A stretch of DNA of 64,000 nt from Pusillimonas sp035515275 (GCF_035515275.1 NZ_DATJBQ010000178.1:23250-87249), one strand, 5' to 3'. Counted from the stretch's first letter, positions 26,507 through 37,151 are shown. Numbers and translations are program-made. The notes: generated by a model from the sequence alone, not told the origin.

Positions 26507-27682
26507 TCAGGCGTCTTTGAGCAGTTCCCGGGCGATGATGAGTCGCTGTACTTCGGTAGCGCCCTCATAGATGCGCAATGCGCGTATTTCTCGATAGAGT
26601 TTTTCGACCGGCATGCCCACCATGACGCCGGCTCCGCCGAACATCTGCAACGCGCGGTCGATAACCCGCTGAGCCGACTCGGTAGCCGCCATCTTGGCCA
26701 TCGCGGCCTCGCGCGTGGTGCGCACACCCTTGACGTCGCGCATCCATGCCGCACGGTAAGTAAGCAGGGCGGCTGCGTCGATTTCGGTCGCCATGTCGCC
26801 CAGGGCCGCCTGAGTAAGCTGCAGGTCGGCCAAGGTCTGACCGAACATGCGACGCGACTTTGCGCGACCCATGCCTTCTTGCAGGGCACGCTTTGCGAAA
26901 CCCAAGGCTGCCGCCGCCACCGACGCCCGGAAAATGTCCAGGGTCATCATGGCGATCTTAAAGCCCTGGCCGGCATCGCCCAAGCGCTGCGATACAGGAA
27001 TACGGCACTGGTTGAACCTGAGCCGTGCCAGGGGATGCGGAGCAATGACATCGATGCGTTCGGCAATCTCGAGCCCCGGGGTATCGGCGTCGACCACAAA
27101 GGCGGAAATGCCCCGGGCGCCCGGCGCTTCGCCAGTACGCACGAACACGCAATAAAAGTCGGCAATGCCCCCGTTCGAGATCCAGGTCTTTTCGCCGTTG
27201 AGCACGTAGCTGTCGCCGTCGAACACGGCTTCACATGACATGGCGGCGACGTCGGAGCCGGCCTCGGGCTCGGAAAGCGCAAACGCGGCAATGGCCTCGC
27301 CCGAAGCCACCTTGGGCAAATAGCGTTGGCGAAGTTCGTCGCTGCCGGCAATGGAAATGGCGCCGCTGCCCAACCCCTGCATGGCAAAGGCAAAGTCGGC
27401 CAGACCGTCGTGGCGGGCCAGTGTTTCGCGCATGATGCACACCGCACGAGAATCAATCTGAGGCCAACGCCCGCCCCAGGAACCGTCGGGCCCTTGCGGT
27501 ACGGCAACACGCAACCAGCCGGCCTTGCCCAACGCCTTGACCAGCTCGCGGCAGGCGTTGTCGGTGTCGGAATGGTCGATATTACCCAGCGTTTGCTCGC
27601 ACCAGCCCTGGAGTTCGCGCGCCATTTGCGGATGGCGCTCGTCAAAGAAGGGCCAGTCAAGCCATGTGGTGTCGATGCTCAT
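26507..27682 (-). CDS. Acyl-CoA dehydrogenase
   Basis: A 391-residue flavin enzyme of the acyl-CoA dehydrogenase family. It has an N-terminal helical domain, the beta-domain motifs FALSEPEAGSDVAAM and KTWISNGGIADFY that contact FAD, and the C-terminal YEGATEVQRLIIARELL. In the operon it would oxidise a ring-opened or alicyclic CoA thioester made from 2-aminobenzoyl-CoA. Its start overlaps the enoyl-CoA hydratase stop by one base (TGATG), and the ligase gene starts 29 bases after its end. Confidence 0.92.
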   Translation of the reverse strand: MSIDTTWLDWPFFDERHPQMARELQGWCEQTLGNIDHSDTDNACRELVKALGKAGWLRVAVPQGPDGSWGGRWPQIDSRAVCIMRETLARHDGLADFAFAMQGLGSGAISIAGSDELRQRYLPKVASGEAIAAFALSEPEAGSDVAAMSCEAVFDGDSYVLNGEKTWISNGGIADFYCVFVRTGEAPGARGISAFVVDADTPGLEIAERIDVIAPHPLARLRFNQCRIPVSQRLGDAGQGFKIAMMTLDIFRASVAAAALGFAKRALQEGMGRAKSRRMFGQTLADLQLTQAALGDMATEIDAAALLTYRAAWMRDVKGVRTTREAAMAKMAATESAQRVIDRALQMFGGAGVMVGMPVEKLYREIRALRIYEGATEVQRLIIARELLKDA

Positions 27683-28533
27683 CAGTCACCTTCGAAAACG
27701 GGTTTCTGCTTGGCCACGAAAGCTTCGTAGGCACGGCGGAAGTCTTCAGTCTGCATGCAGATGGCCTGTGCCTGCGCCTCGGCCTCGATGGCCTCGTCCA
27801 CGCCCATGCTCCACTCTTGATGCAGTGCTTTTTTAGTCATGCTGTGAGCAAAGGTGGGGCCGGAGGCAATGCGGCCGGCCAGCGTATGTGCCGCTTCAAG
27901 TACCGACTCGGACGGGTGCAAGGCGTTATAGAAGCCCCACGCAAGCCCCTCGTCGGCCGACATGGCGCGACCGGTATAAAACAGTTCAGACGCGCGGCCC
28001 TGACCAATGATGCGAGGCAAGATGGCGCAAGCACCCATGTCGGCGCCGGCCAGGCCCACACGGGCAAACAGGAAAGCGGTTTTTGTGTCGGGCGTACCCA
28101 GCCGCATGTCGGAAGCCATGGCCAGAATGGCGCCGGCGCCGGCGCACACCCCGTCAACGGCAGCCACGATAGGCTGAGGGCAGTTGCGCATGGCTTTGAC
28201 CAGATCGCCTGTCATGCGAGTGAATTCGAGCAGTTGCGGCATGGTCATTTTGGTAAGCGGCCCGATGATTTCGTGCACGTCGCCACCCGAACAAAAGTTG
28301 CCGCCCTGGCCCGCAATGACCACAGTCTTGATGTCGCTGGCGTAGTTCAGGCTGCGGAACAAATCGCGAAGCTCGGCGTACGAATCGAAAGTTAGCGGGT
28401 TCTTGCGCTCGGGTCGGTTCAAGGTGATGGTAGCGACCTTGCCGTCTTCAGACACCGACCACAGAAAGTTCTTGGCCTGGTAGCCCGCCATCGGACGCCT
28501 GTGATGCGCCATGGTGTGCTCTGTTTGTTCCAT
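27682..28533 (-). CDS. Enoyl-CoA hydratase/isomerase family protein
   Basis: A 283-residue crotonase-fold protein. VATITLNRPERKNPLTF marks the N-terminus, and the oxyanion hole is built by GQGGNFCSGGDVHEI and DGVCAGAGAILAMASD. The usual catalytic Glu positions cannot be assigned safely. In context it acts in the beta-oxidation-like lower part of the aryl-CoA pathway, perhaps including ring opening. The start at 28533 (MEQTEHTMAHH) follows AAGGAG; longer in-frame starts run into the SDR gene and are not plausible. Confidence 0.9.
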   Translation of the reverse strand: MEQTEHTMAHHRRPMAGYQAKNFLWSVSEDGKVATITLNRPERKNPLTFDSYAELRDLFRSLNYASDIKTVVIAGQGGNFCSGGDVHEIIGPLTKMTMPQLLEFTRMTGDLVKAMRNCPQPIVAAVDGVCAGAGAILAMASDMRLGTPDTKTAFLFARVGLAGADMGACAILPRIIGQGRASELFYTGRAMSADEGLAWGFYNALHPSESVLEAAHTLAGRIASGPTFAHSMTKKALHQEWSMGVDEAIEAEAQAQAICMQTEDFRRAYEAFVAKQKPVFEGD

Positions 28534-28559
28534 TTTTCTATGCTCCTTGTGTGGCCGGG

Positions 28560-29338
<779 letters not shown>

Positions 29339-29342
<4 letters not shown>

Positions 29343-31678
29343 TTGACCACCTGCTCGGCGTACGCCGCCGCCCGCTCGAAGTTGGTTTCAAGCTGCTTCT
29401 TGGCCGGGAAGTACTGCTTTGGCCAGGTGATGTCGGTAAACCCGATGCGGGCTGATTCACGCAAGGTCCACGCCGCATCGGCCAGGTGCGGCCGCGCCAG
29501 GGCGCACAGGTCGGCGCGACCCGAGGCGATGATGCTGTTGACGTGATCGGCCTCGAAAATGGCGCCCACGGCAATGGTGGGAATACCGGCTTCGTTGCGG
29601 ATGCGGTCAGAGAATGGCGTCTGGAACATGCGACCGTACACCGGCTGCTCGTCCTTGCTGACCTGACCCGACGAGCAGTCGATCATGTCGGCGCCTGCCT
29701 TCTTGAACATGCGGGCGATTTCAACAGCGTCGTCGGGCGTGATGCCGCCCTCGACCCAATCGTGCGCTGAGATGCGCACCGACATGGGCAGGTTCTGCGG
29801 CCATACTTCGCGCACCGCGTTGAAGACCTCGAGCGGATAACGCATGCGGTTTTCAAGCGAACCGCCGTATTCGTCGGTACGCTGGTTGGTCAGTGGCGAG
29901 ATGAAGCTGGACAGCAGATAACCGTGGGCACAGTGCAGCTCGAGCCAGTCGAAGCCGGCCGCGGCAGCACGACGCGTTGCCGCCACGAACTGGTCGCGCA
30001 CCTCGTCCATTTGCGCGCGCGTCATGGCCTGAGGCACTTGCGAGACGCCCTCGATATAAGGAATGGCCGAGGCCGAGACGAGCGGCCAGTTGCCGGAATC
30101 CAGGGGCAGGTCGGTGCCCTCCCAACTGACTTTGGTGGAACCCTTGCGGCCGGCGTGACCAATCTGCATGCCGATTTTTGCGCGCGTGTTGGTGTGAACG
30201 AAGTCGACAATGCGCTTGAACGCTGCAGCCTGCTCGTCGGTCCACAAGCCTGGGCATCCCGGGGTGATGCGCGCTTCGGGCGAAACGCAGGTCATTTCGA
30301 CCATGACCATGCCGGCGCCGCCCATGGCGCGTGCGCCCAGGTGTACCAGGTGGAAATCGCCCGGAACGCCGTCGACGCACGAATACATGGCCATGGGCGA
30401 GACCACCACCCGATTCTCAAGCGTTGTGCCGCGAGCGGTGAAGGGAGTGAGCATGGGCGGCACAGGGCGCCCCGACAGCGAGCTTGCTCCGGCCTTGTCG
30501 GCCAGCCAGCGCTCGTAGCCTTCGATCCACTTGGGGTCGCGCAAGCGCAGGTTTTCGTGCGAAATGCGCTGCGAGCGGGTCAGAAGTGAATAGCTGAACT
30601 GTTCGGGCTCCATGTCGGCATAACGAGCCACGTTCTCGAACCATTCGGTCGAGTTGCGCGCGGCGTTTTGAATTCGCAACACCTCGACGCTGCGAACCTC
30701 TTGGTAGTGGCGCAGACCCGCCTCGAGGTCGTTGTTTTGTGCAACGATGGAACGATTGAGCTCAATGGCATCTTCGAGGGCCAGCTTCGTGCCCGAACCG
30801 ATAGAAAAGTGGGCAGTGTGCGCCGCGTCGCCCATTAGCACGACAGGTACCGTGCGGCCGTCGGGCAAGGCCTGGTAATGCACCCAGGTGTCGCAGATGA
30901 CACGGGGGAAGCGGATCCAGATGGCCGAACCACGCAAATGGGTGGCGTTGCTGATTAGCGGATTACCGTCAAGCCAGGGGGCGAAGAGCTTCTCGCAATA
31001 GGCGATGCCTTCTTCCTGGCTCATGGTGTCCAGGCCGGCTGCCTTCCAGGTTTCGTCAAGCGTTTCGACAATGAAGGTGGACATGCCGGGCTCGAAGCGA
31101 TAGGCGTGCGCCTGGAACCAGCCATGCTCGGTCTGAACAAAGGCAAAGGTAAACGCGTCAAAGATCTTTTTGGTGCCCAGCCAGACAAAGCGGCACTGGC
31201 GGGTATCGATATCGGGCTTGTAGGTGGCGGCGTAGCGCTCGCGCACCCGGCTGTTCAGGCCGTCGGAAGCAATGACCAGATCAGCCTGATATTTTTGGGC
31301 GATTTCCTGGTCGTCGGAGACGTCGGTTTCGAATACAAGCTCGACACCAACTTGTTCGCAGCGCTCTTGAAGAATATTAAGCAGCTTTTTACGACCAATG
31401 CCGATAAAACCATGACCGCTGCTGCGTATGCTGCGATCGCGGTAGTTGATCTCGATGTCGTCCCAATGATTGAAGGCTTCGGCGATTTCAACTGCGGACA
31501 CCGGATCAGCCTCGCGCAGGTTTTCGAGCGTAGCGTCTGAAAACACCACTCCCCAACCGAAGGTGTCGTAGGGGCGATTGCGCTCGATGACGGTGATTTC
31601 ATGGCGCGGGTCGCTGAGTTTCATCAGAAGACCAAAATACAGGCCTGCCGGCCCGCCGCCAATACATACTATTTTCAT
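29339..31678 (-). CDS. Bifunctional 2-aminobenzoyl-CoA monooxygenase/reductase (salicylyl-CoA 5-hydroxylase/oxidoreductase family)
   Basis: A 779-residue fusion. Residues 1-400 form a flavin monooxygenase with the FAD loop CIGGGPAGLYFG and GDAAHTAHFSIGSGTKLALEDA (about residue 281). Residues from about 408 form an Old Yellow Enzyme-type reductase, with LTPFTARGTTLENRVVVSPM, HCAHGYLLSSFISPLTNQR and TDEYGGSLENR. This two-domain layout is that of the enzyme that hydroxylates 2-aminobenzoyl-CoA at C5 and then reduces the ring, known from Azoarcus evansii. It is the first gene of the operon, with its start at 31678 after GGAGAT. The MarR gene is divergent. Confidence 0.9.
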
Positions 31679-31749
31679 GCTATCTCCAAGTTGGCCTATG
31701 AGAAGCGAAAGGTCGGGTGCCGGCCCCCGCCGCAACAACTATTGTCATT

Positions 31750-31776
31750 TAGTTTAGGCTTAAACTATATAGTCAA
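31750..31776 (-). promoter_or_regulatory. Probable promoter and MarR operator of the aminobenzoate operon
   Basis: TAGTTTA (31750-31756) and TAAACTA (31761-31767) form a 7-bp dyad with a 4-base centre, the size expected for a MarR-family site. On the minus strand TTGACT (31771-31776) matches a -35 box and CTAAAT, 18 bases on, is a weak -10, so the dyad would lie in the spacer. The AT-rich sequence stands out. A weaker dyad (TTAGTTG/CAACTTA, 31897-31920) lies before the MarR gene. Only the sequence supports this. Confidence 0.5.
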
Positions 31777-31947
31777 AAAAGCGACGGCGCAATAGGTTTT
31801 TACCTACCCGGTTCGAAGCGGCTCCCGCAGCGTGTTGGGGCTTTCCCCCAAGCGGGCGAGAAACGCCTGTTTTTTCGATTATTTGCAGTTATGATCTTAG
31901 TTGAAGATTAAAACAACTTAACCGGCATTGGGCTTTGCAGCGACGTC

Positions 31948-32466
31948 ATGAACAACATACTTGCCTCTTCGGCCGCTCTGGAAGAAACCCCCGACCTCGA
32001 AACACTTACAGGCCCTGAAGACCACGACGACCTGCGTCTGTGGTTAAGGCTGCTTACCTGCTGCAACCTCATCGAGGGCGATATCCGGGGCCGCCTGCGC
32101 ACCGAGTACGAAACCACCCTGCCTCGCTTCGACCTTATGGCGCAGCTTCAGCGTGCGCCCGAGGGCATGAAAATGAGCGAACTCTCGCGCCACATGATGG
32201 TCACCAACGGCAACATCACCGGCATTACCGACCAGCTCGAAAAAGAAGGCATGGTCCAGCGCAACAAGGTACTTACCGACAGACGCAGCTCGCTGATCAA
32301 GCTTACGGCCAAAGGCAAGCGCAGCTTCAAGAAAATGGCCGACTCGCACGAGCAGTGGATACAAGACCTGCTCTCGGGTCTGTCCGAAAAAAGTCGTAAA
32401 AACCTGTTCGAAGCACTGGGCGAACTCAAGCTGGTAGCGCAAACACGCATCACGCCGCGTAATTGA
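31948..32466 (+). CDS. MarR family transcriptional regulator
   Basis: A 172-residue winged-helix regulator. The recognition helix region reads MKMSELSRHMMVTNGNITGITDQLEKEGMVQR, in pieces SRHMMVTNGNITGI, and the wing contains DRRSSLIKLTAKG, both typical of MarR. It is transcribed away from the aryl-CoA operon, so it is very probably its repressor, with a CoA-thioester of the pathway as the likely inducer (inferred from related aryl-CoA regulators). The start at 31948 is the first ATG in frame. Confidence 0.92.
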   Translation: MNNILASSAALEETPDLETLTGPEDHDDLRLWLRLLTCCNLIEGDIRGRLRTEYETTLPRFDLMAQLQRAPEGMKMSELSRHMMVTNGNITGITDQLEKEGMVQRNKVLTDRRSSLIKLTAKGKRSFKKMADSHEQWIQDLLSGLSEKSRKNLFEALGELKLVAQTRITPRN

Positions 32467-32698
32467 CCCGCTGCGCCCAAGGCGCGCGCATGCAAAGCCG
32501 ACCGAACACATGTACAGCCAACCGATCGCATCGGTGGGGTGATATCGTTCAGCACAATCCTGACCTCAAGCCCACGTGCCGCCCCCGGCATGCAACACCT
32601 TAAAGTAAACTCTTCGCTTAGTTGCCCCCGCATGCAACCGCTTCAGTCAGGCAATGCAGCGCGGCGGCATTTCACTCATTTCGACATCGAGCTGCGCC

Positions 32699-33925
32699 AT
32701 GGCCGTCAACCTGATTATCCCGCCCGAATCCGACATTCATCCCGTTGACGGGGTCGAGATCGGCATTGCCGAAGCAGGCATCCGCAAGGCAAACCACAAA
32801 GACCTGACCGTGTTCCGGCTGGCGCCGGGCAGCGCGGTGGCCGGTGCCTTTACCCTGAACCGTTTCCGCGCTGCGCCGGTACAGGTGTGCGAAAGCCATC
32901 TGGCCGCCGGCAACGACATTCGCGCCCTGGTCATCAACACCGGCAACGCCAACGCGGGTACTGGCGAAAGCGGTATGCAGGCCAGCTTGCAAACCTGCAA
33001 GGCACTTGCCTCGTTGCTTGAAATCGAGCCCGGCCAGGTGCTGCCGTTTTCCACGGGGGTGATTCTTGAACCGCTGCCCGTCGACCGGCTTACAGCCGCC
33101 CTGCCGGCGGCTGTAAACAACCTTGCCGCAGCCAACTGGCTGCCCGCCGCCTACAGCATCATGACCACCGACACACAACCCAAGGTGGCTTCGCAGCGTA
33201 TTACGCTAGGCGGCAAAACAGTAACCATTACCGGCATCAGCAAAGGGGCCGGCATGATCCGGCCCAACATGGCCACCATGCTGGGCTTCCTGGCCACCGA
33301 CGCCGCAGTGCCGCAGGCCCTGCTTGCCCAGATCACGCGCAGCCTTGCCGACCTGTCGTTCAACCGCATCACGGTCGACGGCGACACATCGACCAATGAC
33401 TCGTTCATTGTGGTGGCAACCGGTCGCAGCGGGGTCAGCATCGACTCAGAGTCGTCACCCCACTATCAGGCCCTGTACGACGCTTTGGCTGCCTCGGCCG
33501 TTGAACTGGCTCAAAAAATCGTGCGCGACGCCGAAGGTGCCACCAAGTTCATCACTGTTCGGGTCGAGCAAGCGGCCAACACCGAAGAAGCATTGAAGGT
33601 TGCCTACGCGGTGGCGCAGTCGCCCCTGGTCAAGACTGCTTTTTACGCTTCCGACCCAAACCTGGGCCGCATCCTGGCGGCTATCGGCTATGCCGGCATT
33701 GGCGACCTTGACGTGTCGGGCGTAAGCTTGTGGCTGGGCGACCTTCTGGTAGCCAGCCAGGGCCGACGCCACCCCGATTACCGCGAAGAAGACGGTCAGC
33801 GCGTCATGAAAGAAGCCGAGATTCCCATGCGCATATTGCTGGGCCGGGGCGACACCACTGAAACGGTCTACACCTGCGATTTTTCGCACGATTACGTCAC
33901 CATAAACGCCGACTATCGGTCGTAA
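32699..33925 (+). CDS. argJ: Bifunctional glutamate N-acetyltransferase / amino-acid acetyltransferase
   Basis: ArgJ moves the acetyl group from N-acetylornithine to glutamate in the cyclic arginine pathway, and bifunctional members also use acetyl-CoA. It has 408 residues. It is self-cleaved at the conserved KGAGMIRPNMATMLGF (Thr of MATML becomes the nucleophile), and NTGNANAGTG and SDPNLGRILAAIGYAG are also typical. I start it at 32699 (MAVNLIIPPE), as family members begin near here. The 232 bases upstream hold three GCATGCAA octamers but no gene. Confidence 0.96.
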   Translation: MAVNLIIPPESDIHPVDGVEIGIAEAGIRKANHKDLTVFRLAPGSAVAGAFTLNRFRAAPVQVCESHLAAGNDIRALVINTGNANAGTGESGMQASLQTCKALASLLEIEPGQVLPFSTGVILEPLPVDRLTAALPAAVNNLAAANWLPAAYSIMTTDTQPKVASQRITLGGKTVTITGISKGAGMIRPNMATMLGFLATDAAVPQALLAQITRSLADLSFNRITVDGDTSTNDSFIVVATGRSGVSIDSESSPHYQALYDALAASAVELAQKIVRDAEGATKFITVRVEQAANTEEALKVAYAVAQSPLVKTAFYASDPNLGRILAAIGYAGIGDLDVSGVSLWLGDLLVASQGRRHPDYREEDGQRVMKEAEIPMRILLGRGDTTETVYTCDFSHDYVTINADYRS

Positions 33926-33953
33926 GCCTGTGGCAGCATAAAGGCCTAGAGGC

Positions 33954-33983
33954 TTGACTTAACAAGAAAATTTACGTTAACAT
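33954..33983 (+). promoter_or_regulatory. Sigma-70 promoter for rplU-rpmA
   Basis: TTGACT (33954-33959) and TAACAT (33978-33983) are separated by 18 bases, in an AT-rich stretch 45 bases before the rplU start. Confidence 0.7.
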
Positions 33984-34028
33984 GGCAGGCTTGGCATTTT
34001 GCCAAATATTTATTTAGAGGTTACCCCC

Positions 34029-34340
34029 ATGTACGCGGTCATAAAAACCGGCGGTAAGCAGTACAGAGTTACCGCAGGACAAAAACTGAAAGTAGAACAG
34101 ATACCGGCAGACATTGGGCAAGAAATCACCCTGGATCAGGTTTTGTCCGTGGGCGAAGGCGAGCAGCTGCAAATTGGCACGCCTTTGGTCAACGGAGCCC
34201 TGGTCAAGGCAACAGTTCTTGCGCAAGGCCGGCATGACAAGGTCAAGATCTTCAAAATGCGTCGTCGCAAGCACTATCAGAAGCGTCAAGGCCATCGCCA
34301 GAACTACACCGAACTTCGCATCGACGCCGTTACGGCCTGA
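34029..34340 (+). CDS. rplU: 50S ribosomal protein L21
   Basis: A 103-residue protein of the large ribosomal subunit that binds 23S rRNA. It has the N-terminus MYAVIKTGGKQYRVTAGQKL and the C-terminal KMRRRKHYQKRQGHRQNYTEL, diagnostic for L21. The start at 34029 follows AGAGG; an in-frame start at 33999 lies before that site. rpmA follows after 30 bases. Confidence 0.99.
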   Translation: MYAVIKTGGKQYRVTAGQKLKVEQIPADIGQEITLDQVLSVGEGEQLQIGTPLVNGALVKATVLAQGRHDKVKIFKMRRRKHYQKRQGHRQNYTELRIDAVTA

Positions 34341-34370
34341 TCGAGCACCGGTATTGCATAGGAGCTAAAC

Positions 34371-34631
34371 ATGGCACAGAAAAAAGGCGGCGGCTCAACG
34401 CGTAACGGTCGCGACTCACAAGCGAAACGTCTTGGTGTGAAAGTGTACGGTGGCCAAGCCATCAACGCCGGTTCCATCATCGTTCGCCAGCGCGGCACCC
34501 AGTTCCACCCCGGCACCAACGTCGGCGTGGGCAAAGACCACACGCTGTTCTCGCTGGTCGACGGCACCGTCAAGTTCGCCATCAAGGGCGCACTTAACAA
34601 GCGTACCGTCTCGGTCGAGGCCGCCGAATAA
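34371..34631 (+). CDS. rpmA: 50S ribosomal protein L27
   Basis: An 86-residue ribosomal protein whose N-terminal tail reaches the peptidyl transferase centre. MAQKKGGGSTRNGRDSQAKR, LGVKVYGGQ and RQRGTQFHPGTNVGVGKDHTLF are invariant features. The start follows AGGAG. A strong terminator comes 24 bases after the stop, separating it from obgE. Confidence 0.99.
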   Translation: MAQKKGGGSTRNGRDSQAKRLGVKVYGGQAINAGSIIVRQRGTQFHPGTNVGVGKDHTLFSLVDGTVKFAIKGALNKRTVSVEAAE

Positions 34632-34654
34632 GCTTCGGTTGTCGCCAGGCCACG

Positions 34655-34686
34655 AGCCCTGCCCGAAGGCAGGGCTTTTTTGTTTT
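34655..34686 (+). terminator. Intrinsic terminator after rpmA
   Basis: AGCCCTGCC (34655-34663) pairs with GGCAGGGCT (34668-34676) over a CGAA tetraloop, followed by TTTTTGTTTT. Confidence 0.95.
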
Positions 34687-34760
34687 AGAATGAATCGACC
34701 CCCGCATTGCGGGCCCTGGGGTCGCTGTCAGTTTCCCCTATTTATAAAAAGCCAAAAGCC

Positions 34761-35885
34761 ATGAAATTTGTAGACGAAGCCACCATCGAGGTCATCGCCG
34801 GCAAAGGCGGCAATGGCGTCGCCAGCTTTCGCCGCGAAAAGTTCATTCCCAAAGGCGGACCCGACGGGGGCGATGGCGGCCGGGGCGGAAGCATCCATGT
34901 TGTCACCGACCGCAACATCAATACGCTGGTCGATTTTCGTTATGCTCGCCTGCATCGGGCCAAGAACGGCGAAAACGGCCGAGGCTCCGACCAGTACGGC
35001 GCTGCGGCAGCCGATATTGTTTTGCGCGTACCCGTGGGCACCACCATTTTCGACGCAGAAACCGGTGAACAGCTATTCGACCTTGACCGCAATAACGAAA
35101 AGGTTACGCTGGCTGCCGGCGGTGAGGGCGGAATGGGCAACTTGCACTTCAAGTCCAGCACCAACCGCGCGCCTCGTCAATGGACACCCGGCAAGCCCGG
35201 CGAGCACCGCAAGCTGCGGCTCGAGCTCAAGGTATTGGCCGACGTCGGCTTGTTGGGCCTGCCCAATGCGGGCAAATCGACGCTTATCAGCAAGATATCC
35301 AATGCCCGGCCCAAAATTGCCGACTACCCCTTTACCACCCTGCATCCCAACCTGGGCGTCGTGCGGACCTCGCCTGCGCGCAGCTTTGTTGTGGCCGATA
35401 TTCCCGGCCTCATCGAAGGCGCCTCTGAAGGCGCCGGTTTGGGTCACCTGTTCTTGCGTCACCTGTCGCGCACCCGGGTGCTCCTGCACCTTGTCGATGT
35501 CTCTTTCCCTGACCCCGAAGTCGACCCCGTGCCTCAAGCAGCTGCCGACGCCCAGGCCATTGTCGAAGAGCTTCGCTTGTATGATGCCGAGCTTTACGCC
35601 AAACCCCGCTGGCTCGTACTGAACAAGCTCGACATGGTTTCCGACCCGGAAGACGTAAAAGAACGCCTGTGCAAGGCCCTGAAATGGGAAGGGCCGGTTT
35701 TCGGCATCTCGGCGCTGTCAGGCGAAGGTACGCAACAGTTGATCTGGGCTTTGCAAGACTGGCTCGACGAACAGAAGGCGCTTGAGCAACGCAATGCCGA
35801 CATCGCTGCCGGCCTGCCCGTCGATGACGACCCGCGCTTCGACCCCGCACGCAGCACACCTGCCGGCGACCCTGACTTAAAATAG
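34761..35885 (+). CDS. obgE: GTPase ObgE/CgtA
   Basis: A 374-residue essential GTPase in 50S subunit assembly and stringent-response signalling. The N-terminal Obg fold is Gly-rich (GKGGNGVASFRREKFIPKGG, GDGGRGGS). The G domain has GLPNAGKSTL (about residues 166-175), DIPGLIEGASEGAGLG and NKLDMV. A short acidic tail (VDDDPRFDPARS) ends it. The start at 34761 is ATG-AAA-TTT, the family N-terminus MKFVDEA. The rplU-rpmA-obgE-proB order is conserved in beta-proteobacteria. Confidence 0.98.
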   Translation: MKFVDEATIEVIAGKGGNGVASFRREKFIPKGGPDGGDGGRGGSIHVVTDRNINTLVDFRYARLHRAKNGENGRGSDQYGAAAADIVLRVPVGTTIFDAETGEQLFDLDRNNEKVTLAAGGEGGMGNLHFKSSTNRAPRQWTPGKPGEHRKLRLELKVLADVGLLGLPNAGKSTLISKISNARPKIADYPFTTLHPNLGVVRTSPARSFVVADIPGLIEGASEGAGLGHLFLRHLSRTRVLLHLVDVSFPDPEVDPVPQAAADAQAIVEELRLYDAELYAKPRWLVLNKLDMVSDPEDVKERLCKALKWEGPVFGISALSGEGTQQLIWALQDWLDEQKALEQRNADIAAGLPVDDDPRFDPARSTPAGDPDLK

Positions 35886-35937
35886 CCGATTCGTCGCGCA
35901 CCGCGTCGCACCGTTCAACCTAAGTGGGTCCAAGTAG

Positions 35938-37101
35938 ATGTCCCCCGCCGCCATTACAGCCAAACCCGTCGTTACCCAATCCCGGCGTCTAGTCGTCAAG
36001 GTCGGGTCTTCTTTAGTAACCAATGAAGGACGCGGGCTTGACCAAGCGGCGGTAGCCGAATGGGCGGCACAAATAGCGGCACTGCATGCGCAGGGCAAGC
36101 AGGTGGTACTGGTTTCAAGCGGCGCCATCGCCGAAGGCATGGCCCGCCTGGGCTGGGCGCGCCGGCCCAACGCCATGCACGAACTGCAGGCCGCCGCCGC
36201 CGTGGGCCAGATGGGCCTGGTGCAGGCATATGAAGTCGCCTTTGCCAAACACGGGCTGCGCACCGCCCAGATATTGCTGACCCACGAAGACCTTTCCGAC
36301 CGCGGGCGCTACCTTAATGCGCGCAGCACACTTTACACCCTGCTTGGTCTGGGTGTGGTGCCCATTGTCAACGAAAACGACACGGTCGTTACCGACGAAA
36401 TCCGCCTGGGCGACAACGACACCCTGGGTGCGCTGGTTACCAATCTGATCGAGGCCGAAACGCTTATTATCCTTACCGATCAGCCCGGCCTCTACAGCGC
36501 CGACCCCCGCAAAGACCCCACGGCCCAACTGATCACCAGCGCACAGGCCGGCGACCCGGCCCTGGAAGCCATGGCCGGCGGGGCCGGCAGCGGCATCGGC
36601 ACAGGCGGCATGCTGACCAAGGTGCTTGCCGCCCGGCGGGCCGCCAACAGTGGGGGCAACACCGTCATTGCGTCGGGCCGCGAACCCGATATTCTGCTGC
36701 GCCTGGCCCGAGGCGAACGCATCGGCACTGAATTACGCGCGCTGCTTCCCGTGCGTTCAGCCCGACAGCGCTGGCTGGTGAACCAGCTACGCTTGCGCGG
36801 CCGCGTCATGCTTGATCAAGGTGCCGTACAGGCGCTGACTCATGGCCATAAAAGCCTGCTGCCCATTGGCGTCATAGCGGTCGAGGGCGAATTCGAACGC
36901 GGTGACGTGGTGGCGTGCATCGATGAAAACGGCGTCGAGTGCGGACGCGGCCTGATCAATTATTCGGCCGGCGATACCCGACGCATCATGCGCCGGCCCA
37001 GCAACAAGATCGCTGAAATTCTGGGTGTGATGTCGGACACCGAGCTGATGCATCGCGACAACATGGTGTTTAGCCGCCGGCCTGACGACGGCCATAAATA
37101 G
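35938..37101 (+). CDS. proB: Glutamate 5-kinase
   Basis: ProB phosphorylates glutamate in the first step of proline synthesis and is normally feedback-inhibited by proline. It has 387 residues. The amino-acid kinase domain has RLVVKVGSSLVTNEG, VSSGAIAEGM, NENDTVVTDEI and GTGGMLTKVLAA, and a C-terminal PUA domain runs from about residue 285 (RGRVMLDQGAVQAL, CGRGLINYSAGDTRRI). The first 15 residues are an extension over E. coli ProB. The start ATG is at 35938. Confidence 0.97.
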   Translation: MSPAAITAKPVVTQSRRLVVKVGSSLVTNEGRGLDQAAVAEWAAQIAALHAQGKQVVLVSSGAIAEGMARLGWARRPNAMHELQAAAAVGQMGLVQAYEVAFAKHGLRTAQILLTHEDLSDRGRYLNARSTLYTLLGLGVVPIVNENDTVVTDEIRLGDNDTLGALVTNLIEAETLIILTDQPGLYSADPRKDPTAQLITSAQAGDPALEAMAGGAGSGIGTGGMLTKVLAARRAANSGGNTVIASGREPDILLRLARGERIGTELRALLPVRSARQRWLVNQLRLRGRVMLDQGAVQALTHGHKSLLPIGVIAVEGEFERGDVVACIDENGVECGRGLINYSAGDTRRIMRRPSNKIAEILGVMSDTELMHRDNMVFSRRPDDGHK

Positions 37102-37134
37102 AAACAGCCGGTTGTTTTCGCAACCGGCTGTTTT
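37102..37134. terminator. Bidirectional terminator between proB and the OmpA-like gene
   Basis: AAACAGCCGGTTG (37102-37114) pairs perfectly with CAACCGGCTGTTT (37121-37133), with T-runs usable on both strands. Confidence 0.93.
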
Positions 37135-37151
37135 CAAAAGCATATTGCCTG

